NCBI GenBank assembly: GCA_036651575.1
Contig: JAVVXN010000012.1
Location: forward strand, 1 to 36,724
Source of the DNA: JAVWGW01 sp036651575
Lineage (GTDB): Bacteria > Actinomycetota > Coriobacteriia > Coriobacteriales > Eggerthellaceae
Direction of reading: 5' to 3'
Length of the DNA stretch: 36,724 nucleotides
Below, piece after piece: positions 30,799 through 36,724 of the stretch. Made by a program: the position numbers and the translations under genes. A model generated the notes under the pieces. It searched no databases, was not told the DNA's origin, and saw only the letters and a list, made by a program, of their open reading frames with translations. Within the stretch, counting starts at the first letter, position 1. Every line of letters begins with the position of its first letter.

Positions 30799-32863
30799 TA
30801 CCCATACGCTCGCTTTTGAAATCGGTACCGAAGAAATTCCCGCGTTTGACCTTGACCGTGCAACCAAGCAGCTGCATAAGCTTGTTCCCGCGGCCCTTGA
30901 TGCGGTGCGTATTCCTTACGAATCGGTGTCGATCTACTCGTCGCCTCGCCGCTTGATCGCTCTTGTTGAAGGTGTGGCCGATGAAACAGCTGCACTTGTC
31001 GAAGAGCATAAGGGACCCTCTATCGCCATCGCCTTTGATAAAGAGGGTGTTCCCACGAAAGCGGCAAGCGGCTTTGCGCGGGGCAAGGGTCTTGAGGTAA
31101 CCGAACTGGAACGCCGCGTTGTTGACGGTGTCGAATATGTCTTTGCTTCCCGTCGCATACCAGCATGCCCCGTACGCGATCTTTTACCCGAAGTGCTCGG
31201 AGGCCTTATTGAAGACATTTCATGGCCGAAGGCATGTCGTTGGGGTACGCAAACCGTGTACTTTTCGCGTCCCGTACGCTGGCTGGTAGCATTGCTTGAC
31301 AATGAAGTCATCCCGGTGTGTTTCGCCGATGTTGTCGCAGGCAAGACAACGCGTGGCCATCGTGTGTTGGCTCCCGGTGAGCACGAAGTCGCCACCGCCT
31401 CCGATTTGCTGCCGGTTGTGCGTGCGGCCTTTGTTGTGCCGAGCCAGGAAGAACGTGAAGCGGTTATTCGTGCCGGGGTTAAGGCTGCGGAGGGGGCAAC
31501 TGGATCAATCGCCCAGTTGCCTGAGAAAACATTGCTCGAAGTTATTAACCTTTGTGAATATCCCACGGTTCTCATCGGCACCTTTGACGAAGAATTTCTC
31601 AACGTTCCCGAAGAAATCATTGTCGATGCGATGCTCATGCATCAGCGCTATTTTCCCCTCTACAACGCGCAGGGTAATCTGACCAATAAGTTTATCGTCG
31701 TGTCGAACGGCAATCCGTCCTGTTCCGATACGATTATCGACGGCAACGAACGCGTAGTTCGCGCCCGCCTTTCCGACGCGAAATTCTTCTACGAAGAAGA
31801 CCTGAAGCATCCCCTTGATTATTTCGTTGATCGCTTGGATAAGGTGGTATTCCAGGAAGCGCTCGGCACGGTCCGCGCCAAGGCCCGTCGCCTTGTCGAT
31901 GTCGCGGGACGCCTTGCTGAAGAGGCTGGAATGAAGGATTCGGACAAAAATGATGTATGCCGAGCCGCGCACCTGTGCAAGGCCGACCTTGTCACAAACG
32001 CCGTGGTGGAATTCACTTCGGTGCAAGGCGTCATGGGTTCGTATTACGCTGCGGCTGCCGGAGAAAACCCGCAGGTGGTCAGCGCTATCGGAGAACATTA
32101 TCGCCCCCGTTTCGCGGGTGACGATGCTCCGGGTACTGTGGTGGGTCGTATGGTCGCGGCGGTCGATAAGCTCGATACTATCTGCGGTATGTTCGCGGTT
32201 GGGCAGGGTCCGAGCGGTTCGTCTGATCCTTTCGCCTTGCGCCGTTCCGCTATCGGCATCGTGAATATGCTTTCCGATGGTTTGCCGGTTTCGCTTGAGT
32301 CGGCTATTGACGGAGCTCTCGCGGCCTATGACGAATTCGATTTCGATGTTGCCGCGACCAAAAAAGAAATCGTTGATTTCTTCGTGACACGCACGAAGGT
32401 CATGCTGCGAGATGGTGGGGCTTCCTCCGATGTTGTCGATGCGGTGTTGGCGAGTGGCATTGTGGAGCCGGCACAGATTGTAGCGCGCGTCGGTGCCCTG
32501 GAAGCTGCCCGCGTCGATATGCCGGAAGTAATGGACGACCTTGCAGTGGCCTACGCCCGTGCGAACAACCTTCGCATCGCATCTCTGGGCAACGATGTCG
32601 ATGAAGCGCTGCTCGGTACTGCGGAGCGAAGCCTTTACGAGGCTTTGAAAAAGGCCGAAGCCAGCGTGCACGAATCCCTGGCGGCAAACGAATACGCCCG
32701 TACCCTCAAGGCACTCGGCGAACTGCGTCTTCCGATTGATACCTTCTTTGAAGATGTACTGATCATGGACGAAGACGAAGCTTTGAAGAATAATCGCCTG
32801 CGCTTGCTCAATCGCTTTATTTCGGTGTTTTCTCCCGTAGCCGATTTTGGAAAACTCGCTTAA
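30785..32863 (+). CDS. glyS: glycine--tRNA ligase beta subunit
   Basis: GlyS is the large beta subunit that binds tRNA(Gly). The 692-residue product begins with the family pattern FEIGTEEIPAFDLDRA and has PVRWLVALLD, MLMHQRYFPLYNAQG and the HD-like/anticodon-binding C-terminal region (YARTLKALGELRLPIDTFFEDVLIMDED in two parts). Starts at 30785 (MVMTN) and 30791 (MTN) are both supported by an AAGGG repeat 7-8 bases upstream; I list the first. It overlaps glyQ by 14 bases. The PPDK regulatory gene follows after 8 bases, so glyQ-glyS and that gene may be cotranscribed. Confidence 0.96.
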   Translation: MVMTNTHTLAFEIGTEEIPAFDLDRATKQLHKLVPAALDAVRIPYESVSIYSSPRRLIALVEGVADETAALVEEHKGPSIAIAFDKEGVPTKAASGFARGKGLEVTELERRVVDGVEYVFASRRIPACPVRDLLPEVLGGLIEDISWPKACRWGTQTVYFSRPVRWLVALLDNEVIPVCFADVVAGKTTRGHRVLAPGEHEVATASDLLPVVRAAFVVPSQEEREAVIRAGVKAAEGATGSIAQLPEKTLLEVINLCEYPTVLIGTFDEEFLNVPEEIIVDAMLMHQRYFPLYNAQGNLTNKFIVVSNGNPSCSDTIIDGNERVVRARLSDAKFFYEEDLKHPLDYFVDRLDKVVFQEALGTVRAKARRLVDVAGRLAEEAGMKDSDKNDVCRAAHLCKADLVTNAVVEFTSVQGVMGSYYAAAAGENPQVVSAIGEHYRPRFAGDDAPGTVVGRMVAAVDKLDTICGMFAVGQGPSGSSDPFALRRSAIGIVNMLSDGLPVSLESAIDGALAAYDEFDFDVAATKKEIVDFFVTRTKVMLRDGGASSDVVDAVLASGIVEPAQIVARVGALEAARVDMPEVMDDLAVAYARANNLRIASLGNDVDEALLGTAERSLYEALKKAEASVHESLAANEYARTLKALGELRLPIDTFFEDVLIMDEDEALKNNRLRLLNRFISVFSPVADFGKLA

Positions 32864-32871
32864 GCTGCGCT

Positions 32872-33747
32872 ATGGATACGCAAAAACTGGCTCATCACAC
32901 CAATACGACGGCACTTCCGACCATTTATCTTATCAGCGACTCGGTTGGAGTTACTGCGCTGGCGCTCGCTCGTGCGGCCGCCAGCCAGTTCGGCGTGACC
33001 AATCCCTGCGTAGAAACGCTTTCGAAAGTTCTCTCCTTCGACGATATCGAAGGATTTCTTGAAAGGCATTCGGCGTATTGCTTTGAAACAACCGGCGATG
33101 ATCGCTTGCTTGTCTTTTATACGCTTGTCGATAGCGTCATGCGCGATGCGGTTGTTGCCTACACAAAACGACATCCCAATATCGTCGCGGTTGATCTTAT
33201 CGGTGATGCCATTTGCGCAATTGCACAGGTGAGCGGTCTTGCTCCTTCCGATGAGCCGGGTGGTCTTCGCGTTGCTGATGAAAGTTACTTTCATCGTATT
33301 GCGGCAATGGAATTCACGATCGATCACGATGATGGACGAAATACGCAAGATCTTGCGCTTGCCGATATCGTCTTGCTCGGTGTTTCTCGGTCTTCGAAAA
33401 CGCCGCTCTCCATCTATTTAAGTCAGCAGGGCTATCGGGTTGCCAACGTTCCCCTTGACCTTCATAGCGCACCACCGAAAGAAATTTATGAGGTAGATCC
33501 AACTCGTATGTTCGGTTTGATCACGACGCCTGAAGTGTTGGTGAGCATTCGCAAGCGCCGATTGGGCAATGCCGGCGTGGTTGCCGCAAGCTATGCTGAC
33601 CCCGAAGAAGTGTATCAAGATTTGGAAAAAGCTCGTGCTTTAATGCGCAAACTGGGCTGTATTGTTGTCCACACCGATAATCGTGCGGTTGAGGAGACTG
33701 CGCAAGACATTTTGCGTTATTATGACCTCGCTCATGCGCAGACATGA
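32872..33747 (+). CDS. pyruvate, phosphate dikinase regulatory protein (ADP-dependent kinase/phosphorylase)
   Basis: This DUF299/YqfL-type bifunctional enzyme inactivates PPDK by ADP-dependent phosphorylation of a Thr near the catalytic His, and reactivates it with phosphate. The 291-residue protein has the N-terminal YLISDSVGVTA segment (19-29), the P-loop GVSRSSKTP (170-178), and the conserved NVPLDLH and FGLITTP segments. The length is typical (about 270-290). It begins 8 bases after glyS. Its target gene ppdK lies 83 bases downstream, so regulator and enzyme are encoded together. The target Thr is present in that PpdK (Thr476). Two hairpins occupy the gap to ppdK. Confidence 0.95.
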   Translation: MDTQKLAHHTNTTALPTIYLISDSVGVTALALARAAASQFGVTNPCVETLSKVLSFDDIEGFLERHSAYCFETTGDDRLLVFYTLVDSVMRDAVVAYTKRHPNIVAVDLIGDAICAIAQVSGLAPSDEPGGLRVADESYFHRIAAMEFTIDHDDGRNTQDLALADIVLLGVSRSSKTPLSIYLSQQGYRVANVPLDLHSAPPKEIYEVDPTRMFGLITTPEVLVSIRKRRLGNAGVVAASYADPEEVYQDLEKARALMRKLGCIVVHTDNRAVEETAQDILRYYDLAHAQT

Positions 33748-33779
33748 GTTCAGTACTCATGCTGTAGTATTCTGACTAC
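33743..33779 (+). other. tandem hairpins between the PPDK regulator gene and ppdK
   Basis: CATGAGT-TCAGT-ACTCATG (33743-33761) is a perfect 7-bp stem overlapping the regulator stop codon. GTAGT-ATTCTG-ACTAC (33764-33779) is a second 5-bp stem three bases later. Neither is followed by a T run. They could reduce read-through, or mark an mRNA processing site that lets ppdK be expressed more than its regulator. Confidence 0.45.
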
Positions 33780-33830
33780 GGTTAGATAGTTTGAAAAAAA
33801 GGTGCAAAAGTTGCGTTTAAGGAGAAAAAG

Positions 33831-36569
33831 GTGACCGAAGAAGTAAAGCGTGTGTTTGCGTTCGGTAAGGACGCGGACGGCAACAATGTAACCGAAGGCA
33901 ACACGAACATGAAAGCCATCTTAGGTGGTAAGGGGGCCAATCTCGCTGAAATGGCGAATATCGGCTTGCCGGTACCTCCCGGATTTACCATTTCGTGCCA
34001 GACCTGCATCGAATATGCTAACGCCGACAATACTTGGCCCGAAAAAGCTCTTGATACGATCCAGGAATATCGCGAGGATTTAGAGAACCGTATTGGCAAA
34101 AAGATTGGCGACCCGGTCGATCCTCTGCTCGTTTCCGTGCGTTCCGGTGCTCCTATGTCCATGCCGGGCATGATGGACACCGTGCTCAACCTCGGTCTCA
34201 ACGATCAGTCGATCAACGGTCTTATTGCCCAGACTGAAAACTCTCGTTTTGCATGGGATTCGTATCGCCGCTTTATTCAAATGTTTTCAAATGTTGTGAT
34301 GAATCTTGATGGAGATTTGTTCGAAAACGCTATCACGGCCATGAAAAATGCCCGCGGTGTTAAAAGCGACACCGACCTGACCTCTGATGATCTTAAAGGA
34401 CTTGTGGACGAGTTTAAGCAAATTTTTGCCGACAACGTTGATGCGTCCGCCTATCCGACGCTTGTTGTCGACGGCGTCGTTCAGTTCCCCCAAGACCCCT
34501 CGGCGCAGTTGCAGCTGGCAATCGAGGCGGTATTTGGTAGCTGGAACAATCCTCGTGCAACGCTGTATCGCAAGCAGAACAAGATTTCCGACGATCTCGG
34601 TACTGCCGTTAATGTGCAGTCAATGATTTTCGGTAACAAGGGCGACACCTCGGCAACGGGCGTGGCATTTACGCGCAATCCCGCCAATGGCGAAAAGGAA
34701 TTTTACGGCGATTATCTCATCAACGCTCAGGGCGAAGACGTGGTTGCCGGTATTCGCAACACCAGCCCCATTGCCGATTTGAAGCATGTGGCCGGTCTTG
34801 AGGAAGCGGGAAACGAGCTCGAAGGTGTTTTCACCATTCTCGAAAATCACTTCCGTGATATGTGTGACATCGAATTTACGATCGAGCAGGGTAAGCTCTG
34901 GATGCTTCAAACCCGCGTGGGCAAACGTACCGCCGCCGCTGCTTTGCATATTGCTATCGGGATGGAAAAAGAAGGCCTCATCTCTAAAAAAGAAGCGGTT
35001 ATGCGCGTTGATCCCGAACAGCTTGATCAGCTTTTGCATCCGCAGTTCGATAAGAATGCAACCTATGATGTCGTTGCGAAGGGTCTCAACGCAAGCCCCG
35101 GTGCTGCTGTTGGCGAAGCGGTCTTTTCGGCTGCCGATGCCGTTGCTGCCTCGGAGGCTGGTCGCAAGTGCGTATTGATTCGCTGGGAAACCAACCCCGA
35201 TGACCTCGCTGGTATGATTACGGCGGAAGGTATTCTGACGTCACACGGCGGCAAGACATCTCACGCTGCCGTTATCGCTCGCGGCATGGGTACTCCCTGC
35301 GTTTGTGGTGTTGAAGCGCTCAAGATCAATGCTGAAAAGAAAGAAGCTGTTGTTTCCGATAAGGGTATCACCATCAAAGAGGGCGATATGATTTCCCTTG
35401 ATGGCACAACGGGTATCGTTGTGCTCGGCGCGGTTGATTTGGTGCTGCCCGAAATGACGGGCGACTTGGACACCATTCTTGAATGGGCCGATGAATTCCG
35501 CACGATGGGGGTACGCGCCAATGCCGACAATCCCGAAGATGCGGTGCTCTCTCGTTCGTTTGGCGCTGCCGGCATCGGCCTGTGTCGTACCGAGCATATG
35601 TTCTTGGGCGATCGCAAGCAAATCATCCAGTCTTTTATTCTTACCGAAGATCCTGCGGTTCGCGAAAAGGCTTTGAGCGATCTGCTCGCCGCTCAAACGG
35701 GTGACTTCCTGGGTATGTTCAAGGCGATGGACGGTCTGCCGGTTGTGGTTCGTCTGCTCGACCCTCCGCTGCATGAATTCCTCGATAGCCCCCGTGAGCT
35801 TGATGTTGAAATCGCACGCATGGAGGCCGCAGGAAAACCTGCTGCCGATATTGCGGCAAAGCGTGCACTCATGAGCCAGATTGACTCCATGAGTGAAGCA
35901 AACCCGATGCTCGGTCTGCGCGGCTGCCGTTTGGCTATCGTTTATCCTGAGCTTCCGGCCTTACAGGTTCGTGCTATCGCGACCGCAGCTGCCCGCTTGA
36001 AGAAAGAAGGGCTCGATCCTCGTCCCGAAATCATGATTCCGCTTGTTTCCGTTTTCCCCGAACTCGATGTTTTGCGCACCGAGTGCGAAGAGGCGATTGC
36101 GAAGGTTTGCGAAGAAGAGGGTGTTGAGCTCGACATCGAAATTGGTACCATGATCGAGCTGCCGCGTGCAGCGATTACTGCCGACGAGATTGCAACTCGC
36201 GCTGATTTCTTCAGCTTTGGCACCAACGATCTTACGCAAACCACCTTCGGCTTCTCGCGCGATGACGTTGAGTCCAAGTTTATTCCGCGCTACCTGGAGC
36301 GTCGCCTTTTGCCGTTCAACCCGTTTGAAACGGTCGATCCTGGTGTTGCTGCCCTGGTGGAAATGGGCTGCACGAAGGGCCGCGCCACCAATCCCGATAT
36401 CACGCTCGGCGTCTGTGGCGAACACGGCGGCGATCCTGCGTCGGTCAAGACGTTCCACAAGATCGGCCTTACGTATGTCAGCTGCTCTCCCTATCGCGTT
36501 CCCTTGGCTCGTCTGGCTGCTGCTCAGGCCGCCCTCGAGGAAACTATGGATGTCACACGCGACAAGTAG
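33831..36569 (+). CDS. ppdK: pyruvate, phosphate dikinase
   Basis: PpdK reversibly converts pyruvate, ATP and phosphate to PEP, AMP and pyrophosphate, a main route at the PEP-pyruvate node of anaerobes. The 912-residue protein has an ATP-grasp domain beginning AILGGKGANLAEMANIGLPV, and the swivelling phosphohistidine domain with GGKTSHAAVIARGMG, where His478 is catalytic and Thr476 is the regulatory site. The C-terminal TIM barrel has FGTNDLTQTT and Cys862 in GVCGEHGG. Length is about 30 residues above the usual 874-880. It starts with GTG at 33831, with AAGGAG about 6 bases upstream. A terminator with a GAAA loop follows. Confidence 0.98.
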   Translation: MTEEVKRVFAFGKDADGNNVTEGNTNMKAILGGKGANLAEMANIGLPVPPGFTISCQTCIEYANADNTWPEKALDTIQEYREDLENRIGKKIGDPVDPLLVSVRSGAPMSMPGMMDTVLNLGLNDQSINGLIAQTENSRFAWDSYRRFIQMFSNVVMNLDGDLFENAITAMKNARGVKSDTDLTSDDLKGLVDEFKQIFADNVDASAYPTLVVDGVVQFPQDPSAQLQLAIEAVFGSWNNPRATLYRKQNKISDDLGTAVNVQSMIFGNKGDTSATGVAFTRNPANGEKEFYGDYLINAQGEDVVAGIRNTSPIADLKHVAGLEEAGNELEGVFTILENHFRDMCDIEFTIEQGKLWMLQTRVGKRTAAAALHIAIGMEKEGLISKKEAVMRVDPEQLDQLLHPQFDKNATYDVVAKGLNASPGAAVGEAVFSAADAVAASEAGRKCVLIRWETNPDDLAGMITAEGILTSHGGKTSHAAVIARGMGTPCVCGVEALKINAEKKEAVVSDKGITIKEGDMISLDGTTGIVVLGAVDLVLPEMTGDLDTILEWADEFRTMGVRANADNPEDAVLSRSFGAAGIGLCRTEHMFLGDRKQIIQSFILTEDPAVREKALSDLLAAQTGDFLGMFKAMDGLPVVVRLLDPPLHEFLDSPRELDVEIARMEAAGKPAADIAAKRALMSQIDSMSEANPMLGLRGCRLAIVYPELPALQVRAIATAAARLKKEGLDPRPEIMIPLVSVFPELDVLRTECEEAIAKVCEEEGVELDIEIGTMIELPRAAITADEIATRADFFSFGTNDLTQTTFGFSRDDVESKFIPRYLERRLLPFNPFETVDPGVAALVEMGCTKGRATNPDITLGVCGEHGGDPASVKTFHKIGLTYVSCSPYRVPLARLAAAQAALEETMDVTRDK

Positions 36570-36598
36570 AATTTGCTATCTTATATAGTACGAGAGAG

Positions 36599-36623
36599 GG
36601 ATCGGGAAACCGGTCCTTCTTTT
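36599..36623 (+). terminator. rho-independent terminator after ppdK
   Basis: GGATCGG (36599-36605) and CCGGTCC (36610-36616) form a 7-bp stem with one T-G pair, closed by a stable GAAA tetraloop and followed by TTCTTTT. It lies 30 bases after the ppdK stop. Confidence 0.8.
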
Positions 36624-36672
36624 ATGGGGTGAGCATTGCGGGAGAGGTCAAGAAGAGAAGCGCTTGGGGCAA

Positions 36673-36724
36673 ATGAATTGTGAAGACTTTATATGCCGCT
36701 TGTTGACCGAGCTTTCTTTGGTAC
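36673..36724 (+). CDS. possible start of a further gene, cut by the window edge
   Basis: An ATG at 36673 opens a frame (MNCEDFICRLLTELSLV) that stays open to the window end. The composition looks protein-like, but only 17 codons are visible and the upstream bases (CTTGGGGCAA) give only a weak ribosome site. It could be chance. Confidence 0.25.
   Translation, partial: MNCEDFICRLLTELSLV

Noticed and set aside
31505..32671. Long open frame (388 codons) on the strand opposite glyS
   Set aside because: glyS is unmistakable in this interval. The antisense frame has no ribosome site at a plausible start and no recognisable family features, so it is a by-product of glyS codon bias.
1..36724. tRNA, rRNA, CRISPR arrays, insertion sequences and prophage genes
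   Set aside because: I looked in the intergenic spaces and saw no cloverleaf, direct-repeat array, transposase or integrase. A dedicated scan (tRNAscan-SE, Infernal) would be decisive.

Overview
This window is a chromosomal segment of an anaerobic, high-GC-lineage Gram-positive bacterium, most likely a member of the Coriobacteriia (Actinomycetota). The evidence is a housekeeping gene order shared by Firmicutes and Actinomycetota, a SepIVA-like gene directly before a DUF177 gene (an actinobacterial arrangement), frequent GTG starts, strong AGGAGG-type ribosome binding sites, a base composition near half GC, and anaerobe genes (hcp, ppdK). A moderate-GC genus such as Cryptobacterium would fit, but the window does not prove this. 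No rRNA, tRNA, CRISPR array, insertion sequence or prophage gene was recognised.

Left arm (1-6608), mostly minus strand: a cut-off HD-GYP-like protein, an orphan type IV prepilin-like protein, rpmB (L28), then a nitrosative-stress module. That module is hcp (hybrid-cluster protein) and an iron-sulfur protein gene, divergent from a Crp/Fnr-family regulator, with a 14-bp palindrome between them. A Mbeg1-like alpha/beta hydrolase gene converges on the regulator.

Middle (6766-18757), mostly plus strand: asp23, fakA, recG, rsmD and coaD, followed by accessory membrane genes. These are a CtpE-like P-type ATPase, a five-helix membrane protein whose layout resembles pentameric ligand-gated channels or DUF4436 proteins, a minus-strand membrane protein with a His/Cys metal-binding-type tail, and a small protein resembling RiPP leader-type sequences. 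Then come a SepIVA-like coiled-coil gene and the DUF177 gene.

Right arm (18920-36569), all plus strand: rpmF, plsX, rnc, smc, ftsY, ffh, rpsP, khpA, rimM, trmD, lepB, glyQ, glyS, the PPDK regulatory protein and ppdK. Lipid supply (FakA and PlsX both make acyl-phosphate), ribosome maturation (RsmD, RimM, TrmD, L28, L32, S16, RNase III), co-translational secretion (Ffh, FtsY, LepB), chromosome organisation (SMC) and pyruvate/PEP interconversion (PpdK with its regulator) are gathered together.

The observations most worth a second look are the channel-like membrane protein (14812-16065), the small leader-like protein (17204-17497), the palindrome placed for class II activation of the hcp operon, and an RNase III with Asn at a conserved metal-ligand Asp position.
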